NCBI GenBank assembly: GCA_903813345.2
Contig: CAIIXF020000007.1
Coordinates: 15,544,714-15,608,713, forward strand
Source of the DNA: Owenia fusiformis
Taxonomy: Eukaryota > Annelida > Polychaeta > Sabellida > Oweniidae
DNA length: 64,000 nucleotides
Direction of reading: 5' to 3'
Shown: positions 1-15,300 of the stretch, piece by piece
How the letters are laid out: every line of letters begins with the position of its first letter
Position numbering within the stretch: position 1 is the stretch's first letter
Position numbers and translations under genes: made by a program
The notes under the pieces: generated by a model
What the model was told of the DNA's origin: nothing
Seen by the model: the letters and a program-made list of their open reading frames with translations, nothing else
The model's database searches: none

Positions 1-176
1 AAGTCAGAATTTGATTGAACAACAAATAGAGTATATCTATATTTTACCATTACATGTATATAAAACTGTACAGAACTGCAAGAAAATGAGGTCTTTCAAA
101 CTTAAGATAGAAATTATGTGAGATATGCAAAACCATTGAGGAATTTGAATAAGTGTCATTCTCATTTTATTTCTAG
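1..176. other. Intron end upstream of the first exon
   Basis: AT-rich sequence ending in a pyrimidine-rich tract and the acceptor TTTCTAG. No coding exon was seen. Confidence 0.6.
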
Positions 177-376
177 CTCTAAGTGAATTCAGTGACATGT
201 CTGCTGCCAGTGTGACCACCGATGTGGTCCCTCCAAAGTTCACACAGCTCCTCAAAGATATACACACAGAGGGAGACAAGCGAGTGGTGATGACATGTCG
301 TATTGTCGGACATCCAGAGCCTGATGTCTCCTGGTACAGAGAGGATGAGACCATAGTCAACTCACCAGACTTCCAG
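177..376 (+). CDS. TTN: Titin exon 1 of window: first half of Ig domain a
   Basis: Reads in phase 1 from the acceptor and ends CAG|GTAAAA in phase 0. The product opens with an A-strand (PPKFTQLL), then the B-strand cysteine in MTCRIVGHPEP and the core tryptophan in VSWYRED, the normal first half of an intracellular I-set Ig. The second half is in the next exon, so the intron cuts the domain in its middle, as it also does in several M-band Igs downstream. Confidence 0.85.
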
Positions 377-3300
377 GTAAAAATAGTCCCTGCTTGGATT
401 TTAGAATAAAATTATAGTCTTGCATAAAGTAGATGTGAACATCTGCCAATTAGGGACATTTTATCATAATGTATATTTTCAAGTTTTTCTATAGATTTTT
501 CATGAAAAGAGAGGAGAAACTCTGACAGACTGTGATTTGAATTTTCATTTTCCTATTGCCAGAAAGACTTTACTAACTACTGCATTGATCTCAACTGGAG
601 CATTTTCGTTTTTTATGCAAGCATTTTTTTATTATTAAGCTTATTGTAAGTAAGCTAAGAGGATTGTGTTATCTAGGTTATAAGCAAGTTAAAAAGCCAA
701 AAGCTTATATTTTACACTTGACATACTTGTCATTTATCCTATGTATTACACTGCTTACCAAATGCAAACCTATTTATTAAATACTGTCTATGATTTAAAT
801 AATCTGGATTACTCTACCTTTTTTTCAATGATTGTTTCCCTAAATATAGACCAAATCTCCCTAATATGGTTTATGATAAAATGTCACATCTTTTGGCTTT
901 TGTTAAGTGTATGTTGAAGTCATTCTTTAGCCTGGTCAGTAGTGATGATGCAAATTTGCTCTTGTAGCTGAGTGCTTCCTTTTATGAATTATTTCCTGTA
1001 TACATTGTAATTATTATGCTAAAATGTGTGATGATTTGTATTATTTATTGTGTTTATCTGTTGTGTAGATATCTGCTGATGGTGAGGTGCACTCTCTTGT
1101 GATACCCACAGCCCAACCAGCCGATGCTGGATGCTACCAAGTTAAAGCTATCAATGCTGCTGGTGAGGCCAAGTGCTACTGTGGACTATTTGTTAACCAA
1201 CCAGGCAAGATGGAGAAAACCTTAACAGAGAGAATAACAAAGACCACATCGATCACCCGCACTATGCAACAAACAGTGATCCCTGGACAGTCACCACCTG
1301 AGTTCAAGGCCCTGTTTAGGGATATGAGAGTAGGCGCAGGAGAATCCGTCACCTTTGAGTGTATCATCACAGGCAGCCCTAAACCTAAGGTTTCCTGGTT
1401 CTTCAACGGTGATGCAGTCGTCTCACAGGACTACCAAATCACCATGGAGCAGGATAGATACAAACTCCACATCCCTGAGGTCTTTGATGAGGACTCTGGA
1501 CGATTTGCTGTGACAGCTGAGAACCCATCTGGTAAAGCAACATGCTCTGCCATGCTACAAGTGATTGAGTCCCCAACCCCAGGGGCGGGACCATCACAGA
1601 TGGATTATACCCCAGAGACTGTAGACACTGCTGCGGCTCCTATACACCCCCAGCAGCAGCCACAACAGTTTGCACCTCCAAGCTCCTACCAGGAGACTAT
1701 TACAAAGCAAGTAACAAGGCCAGTCTCAGCACCATTCCAGCCGATTGATCTGACTGTGGCGCTACCTATACCCCCCAAGTTTATTGAGCCATTGAGAAGC
1801 ATTGTTGCCAAAGAAGGCACACGAGTCTCTCTTGAAGGATGTGTAGATGGTAAGGGCTATTCTTACATTGAACTTAATTTAAGATAACACTTCTTGAAAT
1901 TATCATGAATGACAATTCACCTTAATCATCATTTATGCTGCTCTAGTTTAAGTTGATATTGGGAATTTATAATCTATGAAATCTTTCTCTGCTTCTGTTT
2001 AAAATATGAAATAAATTTAACGAATTCCTGATATATTTCTTATTGATCTACAGGTAAACCTGAGCCAACTATAAAATGGTTCAAGGATGGCAACGATGTC
2101 ACTGACCGTGCCGATTACGAGATCTCATTCCAAGGGGGCAGAGTTGCACTGACCATCCCAGAACTATTTGACGATGATGGTGGTAAATACACATGTCAAG
2201 CTCGCAACGTAGCTGGCACTTCATCCAGTAGTGCAGAACTCATTATAAAAGGTATGTGACATATTTTACATTTACATTCTGGGTTGAGTATCAAAGAAAA
2301 AGATTCAACTTCATATTTAGTGTCTCTAATGTAAATTATGAAATTCTCTGAGTGCCTGTATTACGGCCACAATGGTATTCTTCCAATCTTTCTAGATACT
2401 CACCTCAGACTCATTTCTCAATCTCCATTGGATAGTTCTATTCCAAAAAAGCACTGAGACAAACTCTTGAATTTTGAGTATTGTTCATGCAGTGCAGACT
2501 NNNNNNNNNNNNNNNNNNNNNNNNNNNNNNNNNNNNNNNNNNNNNNNNNNNNNNNNNNNNNNNNNNNNNNNNNNNNNNNNNNNNNNNNNNNNNNNNNNNN
2601 NNNNNNNNNNNNNNNNNNNNNNNNNNNNNNNNNNNNNNNNNNNNNNNNNNNNNNNNNNNNNNNNNNNNNNNNNNNNNNNNNNNNNNNNNNNNNNNNNNNN
2701 NNNNNNNNNNNNNNNNNNNNNNNNNNNNNNNNNNNNNNNNNNNNNNNNNNNNNNNNNNNNNNNNNNNNNNNNNNNNNNNNNNNNNNNNNNNNNNNNNNNN
2801 NNNNNNNNNNNNNNNNNNNNNNNNNNNNNNNNNNNNNNNNNNNNNNNNNNNNNNNNNNNNNNNNNNNNNNNNNNNNNNNNNNNNNNNNNNNNNNNNNNNN
2901 NNNNNNNNNNNNNNNNNNNNNNNNNNNNNNNNNNNNNNNNNNNNNNNNNNNNNNNNNNNNNNNNNNNNNNNNNNNNNNNNNNNNNNNNNNNNNNNNNNNN
3001 GTTTTCGATTCCCCCACCTAACTACACTTTTCTACTCCAGATACATTTTATTGACAAATCCCAAAGGACCCCTTAAGGCTCTACCTGCTATCAACATATA
3101 CAGTGTATTATTTTTCTTGAATATGGTTCAGTACCAATTTTGTATATTGTGGTATTTATTTATTACAATGTGATATTTTCAAATAAAATGTGCAATATGT
3201 CCTTTCATATCCCTTTTGGGATTCCTTTTTGGAATTGAAAGCCACAGTTCATTTTTAGCTTATGTTTGAAAAGAGTGAATGTTGAAATTTTATAGTGGGT

Positions 3301-6300
3301 AAAAGCTAGGGAAAAGGGGCAACTTTCGACCCTCACTTATAATTTACTTCATGCTATCAATCTGTAATTGTTTTTTACCTCTCACCCAAATATAGTTTGT
3401 TATTTGCTAATGTATATTGTTCACTTAGATTCAGTCTGGGTGATGGGTTGATTATTTACATCTTTCCTATAGATGCTATTCTTTTGGTCTAATATTAATG
3501 AAAATAAAAACCTCAGCTTCCTTTATATGATGTGTTATGTTGATTTTATTATTCAAATAATGGCTTGTTTGTTATATTGTAAGTTCAAGTGTGATGCATA
3601 AAATACGCCAAATACGTACGTATACCTCTACATGTGAATGAATAAAAATAGATACATGACCATTTTACTAATTCAAAATATGATATCAGAATAAGAAATT
3701 CTACTTAGATATCTGTTTATTTGTTTTTATACAAATAACAAGGTGCCCCTTCATGCTTCCTGATAAAAAATCCCCTATTTATATAGCCTTAAGCTTTTTA
3801 ATGCACAGTGGCCAATGTATCACATCTAAACCTGTACTTAATCAAACATAATACATGTACTGATGATTGGTATTGAATGATGTACCCCTTGAAGATAGCG
3901 ATGACTTAATCATATTGAGGCAGTGTCTTAATCCCAAATCATTAATACAGTATTTACACAGCTAGGCAAGGTATGTCCGATTTGAGCCAATCTGAACACA
4001 GTATTTCATATAACTGCACTGCATTATATGACCAGCAAACCACCCAAGGTCATTTGTTCAATGGTTGTCAAGGTGACAACTTTAGTCTACATATTGAAAT
4101 TGATACTTTGCCAACTTGACCCTTGCAGAAAATATTTTGCTACAATGGTCGATCAAAAAATTTCATACCATTGGCTCTAGATTTTATAATAAGAGGAGTT
4201 GGATTCTCAAACTTCATACCGAGACAGGGCAGTAAGTTTGCTTGAACCGCAGCTTAGCAGATTTTTTTTGAATAATGCTGCTCCACCTAACTCAGTCATT
4301 GAAAACATTATTGACTCTGTGTCACTACCAATAAACCAATTTCAAGCAAACTAACTACCCTGTCTTGTGTTAAAGTTTGAGCATCCAACTTCTCTTATTA
4401 TGAAATCTAGACCCAACTGTAAGAAACTTTATGATCGACCCTTGTATGTGTAAAAGGAATTCAAGCCAAGACTCAATGCGTTGTGGCTGACTCATTGTAC
4501 TCAGACGTTGTTTCCTAAACTTTGCACTTAATACTGCAAGCCTTGTCCCAAGCTTGAAACAACACCTTCTTGAGGAATGATTCAGTCCACAATTCCAGGG
4601 GTTAAATCCTTAAGAATAAATGTACAGTAAAACCTGCAAAGTGGAACAACTCTGAAAGTGAAATAACTCAATAAGTGGAGTACTTTTCAAAGTCTTCTTG
4701 CCCATCAACTAAACTGAAACTCTGCATGTGCAACACCTCCCAGTGGAACACTATTTTGAGGTACCCTAAGGTGTTCCATTGACACAGAGTTTACTGTATA
4801 TGTAACTTTTACTTTGCACATTACAGAGTAATAACTTTTGATAATGTTGAGTAAATAATTATTCTATAACTGCAAATTGCTCTGACAGTTTTCCTTATTT
4901 TACTTCCTGCATTGCAATTGATGCTGAGAGGGAAATAATACCCATTTTTACAATATTAAGTATGATTTTGAATCATGGCTATTTCAAATATATCTTGTGA
5001 AACACAGATGTTCTATCAGTTTGAGTTTCCAACCTTGACGATTTGTTTAAATTCTTGATGCAAAATATGATAAATAGTAAATCTAAGGAAAATCATTCAA
5101 ATCAATTGGAATGGAGATAGTATTATATTTTCAGTGAATAAATGCTTTCTACAATTTTGTTTCAAAATTTCTGTTTTACTAAGTGGTTACTTTCCCTAGT
5201 TAAGAATTTAAGAAGTTTACAACATTGATACAATATGCATTAAAAATGCAATATATGTGTGTCAGTGGCATAACTATTTTACACTAAGTACACCAACCAC
5301 ACACTTTCTTTTATTTATTTATCTTTTATTTTTAGCAAAATAAAATCTTGGTGAAGATGAATATATTTGAGTTAAATACAAAATCTTTCCCAGGTTCCCA
5401 TTTTTCTGGACTGGCTATCAAAAAATGGGTATGGAAATGCATGAGTTTGATTTAATGCTACTTTCAAAAAATACATTTTCATGTACTCAAAGCTGCATGA
5501 TGTGTGAATTACAGAACGCTGTTCTCCTCCTGGAAAGCCAAACATTTTTGAAGTTGGCCGAGACTATGTGACCATTCAATGGAGTCCCTCTACTTATGAA
5601 ACTACCTCTAAACCTACTGCCTATATCATTGAGAGGAAAGAACTTAGAGGAATGTACTGGATTAAAGTGGATGTTGTGGGCCCAGAAACTAGTACCTATA
5701 CAATAGAAAACCTGATTGAAGGGAATGAATATGAGTTCAGGGTGTATGCTGAGAACATAGAAGGCCTCAGTGATGCATCTCCAATGTCAGAGTATGTTAT
5801 GTGTAAAGACAATATAGGTGAGTGGGTGCATGTATGTGCAAGGCACTTAAGATTTTTATTAAGAAGAATGTGTAACATAAATTACAATTATATTTATACA
5901 TATCTCAAAAGATTTTTAAATTTAAATTTAAATCATATAAGACACTCTAATAAGTTGCTTAAAAGGACAATGTTATTAAATAGCAGCAGGTCCAAAATTG
6001 AATTTTCCTATTTGGATCCTTTTCAATATTAACATGTTCAGTTTCTACAATAGCAATTTGTTCAATCTGTACAGAAAAGAAGGTTCATAGTAAAGCCTAT
6101 TTATGTTGCAAGTTAAATATTGTTCAAAATTGAAAACATTTTGCATCAGAATTGCAGATAGTGGACCTTTAACTAAACAATTGACTTACCATTTAATCAG
6201 CAGGGTCCCATATTGAAACTGCATCCTTCCCAAAAAGTTCCTTTGTCCAAGTGAATGAATGTAGAATTCTATCCTAATTTATATCATGAGTGTTCACTTC

Positions 6301-9300
6301 CTCGTGGCATAGTTATCCTGCCAGTATAGGGATACTGATAATTTCAACTTCCTACTTCAAGGAAGTGTGATGTTTATGAGGATCTGTGTCCCTGTCTTTA
6401 AGGATATTTGAATATGATTTCCTCTTGTTGTGTAATCAATGAATTGTTCATCTAAAAAATTCAGATTCCGTTAATTTTGATTTTGACAAGTTACCATCTT
6501 TAGTTCAAAATGCTCTAAGTTTTTATTTTTGGTTCCATTTATATCATGTTGATAAAATACTTTTCCAGTCTCTGTTGCTGTTAAAAAAGAAAATGAATTT
6601 CAGAAATATTTTATGGATGAACAGGAACTTTATTGAAATTATGTTTCTTCCTACTATTCAGTTTTTCCCTTTCCTTTATTATTAATAGCATTTGGTTTTC
6701 CGCTAGTGTCAAAATGTATCATTTTCAAGTTCTCAAAATACCTCAAAATAACATCTACATATTTTTGCCAATTTGTGATTTGCTTATCCTATTGAAGAGA
6801 ATTATCAAACAATTTAATGTCCACTAGAAACATTTTGCTGAGAAAATATTTTCACTTTTATTTTAACACCATGCTTTCCCTGTGTATGGATATCAGTTAA
6901 ACCTTCAAATTAGTCCATAGTAATATGTATGCAGAAGAACAATGATAGCAAGGGTTAATTGTGAGCTGAACTCTGGACTTGTCTGGGAAATCTGATCTCA
7001 TGCATTGTCTTAACTTTTAATTGAAATAATGAATCAATTAGAATGAAAGTAAACAATGATTGAATGTCTTACATAATACCGGTTCAGTCTTTTCTCTCAT
7101 AGAATAATCTATCTTCAGAGCTTTTTGGGGAATGTAGCTATAAATAATAGTTACATTCAGTTATTTATAATTTTATTTGTACTATCTTGTTATTATTTGA
7201 TCCATACAGTTGTTCTATCATGATGTGACCATTCCTTTAAACAAAACACTAAATTAAATTAACTGTTGAATAAACTTTTAGTTTTAGTTTTATTTGATTT
7301 AACAAACATCACATGTTTTTCCTTTATGTAGTACTTGAAGCTCCTCGGTTTACTGAGAGACTTGACAGTGTGCACGTAAAGCAGGGTTCCAAGGCTAGTT
7401 TTACATGCCAAATAGATGGCGTTCCAGAGCCACGCGTGGTATGGTACCATGGTTTCCGAGAAGTTTATGACGGTCGCAAAACTCAAATTGATAAAGATGG
7501 AAGTCAGCACCACCTAGTGGTGAAAGATGTGACTAAGCAGGATATGGGAGATATTGAATGCCGGGCCAGCAACAAGGCAGGACATGCTACATGTACAGCA
7601 CAATTAATTGTTAATGGTAAGAATAGCAATATATAGATGTGCAGTGAAACCTGTGAAGTGGAACACGTATAGAAGCGGAACACCTCTGTAAGTGGAACAC
7701 TTTTCAGAGTCCAAGACCAATTGACTTAATGTTACGTGAACACCTCACAAGTGGAACAAATTTTAGAGGTACTAAAGGTGTTCTTCTAAGACAGGTTTTC
7801 CTGTATTTTTGTTTTGCATGTCAAAGAGAAGGAGGTTAATCTTTATATGGAGATAAATTCATGTAAGAATTATGAGATATCCCCCTCATTCCAGATTAAG
7901 CTATGATGAATGTATTACCCATTTGTTATCACAGGGACACTGAAAAGCAATGAATCACCCAAGCAATCAATCAATAAACGTATCAACTAATTAATTAATT
8001 ACATTGTTAGAGTTCACCCTGATCAAATACTTCAACAATTAGAGGAAAACTGGTTTATTTCAGTCTTCCTGAAACCAGAATTAATAGTAGTTTATGCAAT
8101 GTATGTCATAATGACCTACCAGTATAAAATTATAGGTCATAACAACCTTTATCAATGTTAAAATTGTTCTACCGATCTTAATTGTATTCATCAATATTAG
8201 GGCCTATTTATTTTTTATTTAAACATTTTCATCAGCTTTGAATTATACCACAAATAGATTTATAGAAAATCAATATCATGATCAATGAGCTGAATTCACT
8301 TTATCAGATTTGATTGACAGCTCTAATTTTGCACTTTCCATATTTGGAATGAAATGTATTACATGTGTTACAAATTGAAGGTCAAGCTGATCTGGTCACT
8401 CTCTAAGACAATCTTAAAAACTGATTTTCTGTGACAAAGGTCAATTTCTAACTTATATTTCTCAACTTTTGCACATTTTAAGGAAAAATTACCTTTCAAA
8501 CCATTGTTAGGTATCCAATACTTGGTGATTTATGAACTTTTAATCATGAATTGTTTTTATTTAAAAGGATATTATGAAGAATATTTTAACACTATTTTGT
8601 GAAAGGATTTCACAAGGAAATGAAACCCAAATGAAAAAGTAGAGAATATCAAATAATGAAATTATATTAATTTCTATTTTTGTTGTTGCTTCTCTGTGTA
8701 GAATAAAAGTAATGCTTGTCAAAATTCTTTTTTGAAATTATAATATTATCTTATGATATGATTAAACAGAATGCAAAATTCAAGTTCCACTTATATTTTC
8801 AGTTCCCCCAAGGATCAACCTACACCCAAGGTTCCACAAGACATTGACATTCAGTCGTGGTGACACAATGAAGCTAAAAGTCCCTATAGAGGCCTACCCT
8901 AGACCTAGAGTGACCTGGTGCAGGGACCAGGAGGTTGTTGAGTCTGGGGATAGGGTCACCATACAGCTAAGGGAGTGGTATACAGCACTTATAGTGGCTG
9001 ATGTGGAGAAGGGAGATGCAGGAAGGTACACTCTGTCTGTAGAGAATGATCTAGGTGTGGACCAAACCAGTATCTCTGTTTTTGTAATAGGTGAGTATAT
9101 CATAGAATAAGAATAGCTAGTTGAGTACAAATACATAGTCAAACAGAGTACCTAGTTGAGTACTTGAATACATAGTCAAATAGAGTATCTGGTTGAGTAC
9201 ATGAATACATAGTCAAATAGAGTATCTGGTTGAGTACATGAATACATAGTCAAATAGAGTATCTGGTTGAGTACATGAATACATAGTCAAACAGAGTACC

Positions 9301-12300
9301 TAGTTGAGTATTTCAATACATAGTCAAATAGAGTACCTGGTTGAGTACATGAATAAATATTTGAATAAAGTATCTAATTGAGCATTTGAATAGAATCAAT
9401 AGATACTTGTATAAGAGTACCTTTTTGAATATTTCTGTACATAGTTGAATAGAGAACCTAGCAAAGTATTTGAGTACAAAGAGAATAAAGTTGCATATTT
9501 CAATACACATTTGAACAAGAAGACTTAGTTAATTATTTGAGTATGTAGTTGAATAGAGTACATATTTGAGTTCTTGAATAGATAATTGAATAGAATATCT
9601 AGTTTTGAGTACATAGTTGAGCATTTTTTGAAGTACCTTGTAGTGAACCTTGCAAAGCATCTTTCTGTACCTTGTTGAGTTTAAGTTATTTGAGTACTTT
9701 AGTTATGAACGCTTTATGTGCCTAATGTTATGAGGACCGTCTGTTTTGTAGATGTACAATTTTTACTAAACACTCAATTTTATTATATTATATCACACAT
9801 TGCATTGAACCTTCTTCTTCTTCAGATCACCCCGATCCACCACAAGACAAACCAGAAATAATTGAGGTTCACCATGATTCTGTGACTCTTAAATGGCAGG
9901 AACCCATCCAAGATGGAGGCTCGGTTATAATCAATTATGTCGTAGAAAAACGTGAAATTGGTACATCTGATTGGCTGTTTGTGTCTGCGACTCGATATAC
10001 TAAATACACCATACGGAGGTTATTGGAGAATGTAGAGTATGAGTTCAGAGTGAGGGCGGAGAACTTGTATGGTCTGGGGGAACCTAGTCAGCCTTCAGAC
10101 AGTGTACTCACTCAGGAGCCCAAGCTAGATCACAGATATGACTCCATGGGTTTGAAGCATTTTAGTTTTTTATTTGGCTATTGCTAAAATAGATGTGTTG
10201 TTAATTTCAAAACACATAATTTTTGTGTTGATGGGTTAAGCCTGAATCATTTCTGAAAAATTTGGTTATAGTATCCAACTTTTTTGTGGATGTTGTTTGG
10301 TGGTTTGGCGATTGGTGTTTAGTGTCTGTAACAAATGGCAGGTGGTGACATTTACATGTTAATGCCTTGTTAAACTGTATCATCTTCTCTTGTCTGTCAA
10401 ATGCATTTTGTATTGATATTAATATGATAAATATTTAATTACTGCAGTGATTCGGGATCACAATATCTACAGAACAGTTGACATTGACTTCCTTCGGCAA
10501 GATCCTTTGGTGAAATACATCATCCATGAACAGTTAGGAAGGTAAGAGGCCATATATGTGACCTTTTAAATCTTTCAAAACTTCTCTGACCTAAAACTTG
10601 GACTTTCAAGTGACCTTGTTTGACCTTCCTTGACCTCATTTTGTGATTTTTGTTTCAAAAATGTTTCATGTCAAATGGGACATTGCAGATGTCTACGTAT
10701 AATAACCCAATAAAGTTCATATTCAATTGGACATATTGCTTTAACTAAGGTATACCAGGATAACAAGAGAAAAAAATTGATTAAAATGTGTGGTTCATCG
10801 AACACACCCTTTTGTGTTTTCATTAACTAATCATTAACTACATATAAGGCGGTATTATAATTCAAATTTGAATTATCCTTGGATAAGAATAAATCATATT
10901 TTGAATTGTGTATCTGTTATGTTTCAGTGGTGCATTTGGCACAGTACACAGAGCAGTAGAAAAGTTAACAAACAGAACCTGGGCAGCTAAGTTCACAAAA
11001 TGTGACGATGCATCCAAGGATTTGATAAAGCGTGAGATAGATGTGATGAATAGTCTCCATCATCCCAGAATATTACAGCTACATGAGGCTTTTGAAACAA
11101 CTAATGAGATGGTCCTTATTGTAGAATTGTAAGTACTAAGTAATTATATGATCTCCAGGAACAACATATACATGTACTCACATGGTCGTAGTGTAAATGA
11201 GTGGGAGCAATGCTTCCGGATCCAATCTGTTTTACATTTGATTTTTGCCTCATTTATAGTTTTATACATTTTGTAGATAGCTAGATGTTGAATGAAAGGT
11301 CAGATATAGTTTCCCTTTGCAAAATGTTGATTTTTGTGTTAAATTGTGTAAATTGTTTTGCCTTACAAGATCATATACTCTTATTACATTGTAACCTAGT
11401 CCCTTTGCCTCAATTCAGGCATAGTCAACTTGAATGATCATCATATGTTCTGATATTACAGTGTATCAGGTGAGAATCTACTTGGGAGACTCACCAGAGA
11501 AGACTACCAGCTCACTGAGGTGGACTGTATTCACAATATCAGGCAGGTCTGCCAGGCGTTAGAGCACATGCACAACAATAATGTCATTCACCTGGATCTA
11601 AAGGTACATAAAAGTATACAAAATTAGATTTGAATTTTCTCTCTCTTTCAGCTCATTTTGTAGGGATTCACAGATGTAATATTTATATTTTACTTTTTGA
11701 ATGCATTCAGTGATCTCCATGATTTCTTTCAGCTTGAAAACATTCTATGTGTGACAAAGCATAGCAAGGAAGTAAAGCTGACAGACTTTGGCCTGGCACA
11801 GTACGTCGATCCACGCAGGAAGGTGAAGGCTCTCTGGGACACCGCAGAGTACTGCGCTCCAGAGATCATCGATCATGAGCCTGTCAGTTTCTGCACTGAT
11901 ATGTGGTCCCTGGGTGTGCTCACCTATGTGTTGTGAGTGAACATATCTCAACTTACATTTTTATTGATAATCCAGGGTAGTTTAAATCAGACCTTGTACA
12001 GCTCATACCCAAGAGGATTAATAGACCCTCTACCCTGTGCTACATTCATATGTATTGCCAAATCCTGGTACAACTGGAACATGCTACTTTGAAATAATAT
12101 AACACAATAACAACTCAGCATTGAAACAAAAATATTATTAAAAATCTCACAATTTTTACATCAAACCTCATCCTGTTGTGTTGTAGATTGAGTGGCTCCT
12201 CCCCATTCAGTGCTGACTCTCAGCAAGAGATATATGAGAAGATCCAGAGTGGCAGAGTAGACTTTGATGATGAGTGTTGGTCCAGTGTATCTGAAGAGTG

Positions 12301-15300
12301 TGTGGACTTTATTGAATCACTACTTGTTGTGGACAAGAAGAAACGCATGACTGTAAAAGAGGCACTGTGTCACCCTTGGTTAAATGTAAGTACATGTTTT
12401 GGGCAACCTATGAACACATTTATTTCATGAGAGTTTGTTTCCTCGTTGTCATACATATTCCACTAGCTTCCTTATAAAGATGGCGCTTGAATAATTATCA
12501 ATTCACCTTTAATTGATCTTTCTTCGATCAATTACATGAGCGGTAGGCTAGGCTGTTAGGTGCAGACTTGTAACTTGCACTTAATTCTCAAGAAATTGAA
12601 ACCAAAAACAAGTTGAGTGATCGAGGCAAAACTATATAGCATAACATCTGATCTTTTGCCAGAGCTAGAGATAGAACTGACCTGATAATTTAATTTCTGG
12701 TAGAGGAGGGTCATCTCCTGATTTACATGTACATCATGTTGTAGATTCAGTCCAAAAAGTTGTTTACAAGTTATAATATTTTACTTTATTCAAGGGTCTA
12801 GCCAGACATTATGTATGGAGGCAACCACTTCATCAAACTTTTGCAAATTTATATTAATTTAGACTTTTTTCAGCTAAACTGAAAATAAAAATTAAAAATA
12901 AACCTACTTTAGCCTTTTCGATGCTTGTTTTAACTTGCCTCACCTGATGTTGATTCTGTCAACACCCTTATTATTGCTTTGAATTCAGTGAAAATAAAAT
13001 CATGAGAATCAAGATCAGAATAATCCAAATTGGACCTTTAATATCAATAATATTGACTGTCATACCCCTGAGTCTCAGGGTACCTACACCCATCAAGAGA
13101 GCTTGACTTCATCGGCTCTCTTTAGATGAGAGGCAATTTTTTGACATAGCCTATATATCTAATGAGAAATTACAGTCAAAAAGTAATGACAATACATTTT
13201 TTCTATAGATGAGTAAATAGCTTTCACTTTCAAACTTCCAAAAATCTGCAAGTACATTTGAGCTCATTAAGTTCTCATAAACATCAAAACTGTAAAATAA
13301 TCAGAGGATAGTGTGACTAACTTATGGCAATTCAGGGTTTTCCTGATTTTACAAATCTCAACTGTTACATTTTAAACTGGCCAGTGGATGCACCTACCTA
13401 TCTATAGGCAGCAGAGATCAAAGTTGAAACCCAAGTCTTACCAGGATTAATGAACCAGCCCTAAATAGCATTGAATATAATCAACAGCTTGCTAGCAGGA
13501 CATCTGGCCAGCTGGGGAGAGAACTTTCAATTTCTATCAATAACATTGGAGAACTTCTGTTGTTGGAGTATAGGAGTTCACTTGGATATTGTTCACCTGG
13601 GTTCATAGGTAAATCATGGATTTTATTTAAAGGTAAGATGGAGTTTTTGTCATGAGTTTGGTTGCCAGGGTCTATATAACAAGTCAAGAATCAATTGATT
13701 GGGACATTAGATTTATATTAATGTAAGTTCTTTTAGACAAAAACAATTTTTTGAAGGATATTCAAATAAGCAATATCTTTTTTCATAAAAGTTCTTCATC
13801 AAGCAATAAATGTGTTTGTAAAATGTAAAATGTGTGGATTAACCCATAGACATCATGTGCATATGGTAAATATTAAGCCAAAGAGTTGGTCAGAAGGTCA
13901 GAAAAGTTACATAAATTATATATTGTGCTTCCCAGATAAAAGAGGCATATATAAATATAGGACAGTTATAAAAGAGCCAAACATAAATATTGGTCATTAA
14001 AAGAGGCAAATACTAATATCAGCATATGAAATAGGCCGTTCTTGGAGGCAAATTAGGTCTAGCATGGAGGGAAAGCCAGTGATGTAGCCAGGTAGCCAGG
14101 TAGAAAAAAGCGAGGAGGCAAAAAAATGTTCAAACCTTGCCTCGCTTACTTGGCAATAGAAGAACATCATGACAAACCTTACGTAATGAGATTAAATCAA
14201 AAATTGATGATTTAAGGTTAAAAATCAATAAAAGTTATAAAATTAATTAACAACTAATTGCTAGAGGAACATTTCTCAAAGGATGTTAAAAAGCGCCTGC
14301 CTTATCCTGGCTACGCCAGAGAAAGTCACAGTTTTTCAAATTCGTCATATTGGTAGGCACATGTAAAGTATAAAAGAAGAGGGGGATGTCAGAGGGGAGG
14401 TACCTAATGTGAAATAATACCCAGGATGTTCCATGTTTGTGTACCATGGATTGAAAATAATACTATGACCTCTACTGGATGAACATCTTGAAATATTCCT
14501 TGAAGAGAACATATCCAATATAAACACTGCATGGAGATCTTCAGCTTTATCTACAAAATTGAAAAAAGATCTCATGTGGTCCGAAAATACCCAATCTAGC
14601 TTCTAACTCAGTGTGAAAATGGAAAATGAATTCTTATACTGATGAAGGTTATATACTATTGGGCCCACTTATGTACTCCATTTTTGCAGAATTGCAGCTT
14701 TTGCTCAGTCCAGTACATGGTTGATTGTATTACAATGTACTCTACTACCTATCCTTTGCCAGAGCTTGACTCTAATTGCCCTCTTTAAATGAGAAATCAT
14801 TCTTCGATATCAGTGGTGTACCTTTATGTCCAATCAGAATAAGACATCAGAAAATGAAGATAACATATTTTCTGCTTATAAACAGCTTATTTCAAATTCA
14901 AACTGTGATCAAAGACCATACATGAAAAACATGAAAATTACATTTGAGATGGTTAAGATCTCATTAGTATCAAAACTTTACAACCATTTTTAAGTATCAG
15001 AGGATAATATGCACATATTCTATGTGGGCTAGAACTGGGTATCTACTACTGGATTATTTTGCAGTATTTTAATGTTTCTATGTTTATCTAGAAGCACTTA
15101 TGTAGAAATCAAGCAGTAATTAAATGAAAGGGAAGATAAGGAAATGCCAGTTTACTGAAGTTTGGCTGCTGAAAAATTCATTAGGAATGCAAGAACTTGA
15201 TTTGAACTTACCAGTCAAATCACCTATAAATATATATCAGCTTTGGTTGATAAAGTTATACAATTAATAAGAGTTACATTCATTAATTAGATTAATAATG

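Larger units (their letters stand above)
3001..5514. other. Intron with two small inverted-repeat elements
   Basis: About 2.5 kb of AT-rich intron between the gap and exon 4. It holds the foldback MITE at 4147-4440 and the TA-flanked MITE at 4625-4796, listed separately. No exon or RNA gene was seen in the rest. Confidence 0.6.

Noticed and set aside
10448-12385. Twitchin, obscurin/UNC-89 or SPEG kinase
   Set aside because: Fn3-Ig-Ig-Fn3 in front, the tail sequence, the M1-M2 linker and nine following Igs fit titin better. Not fully excluded, because sequence after the window is unseen.
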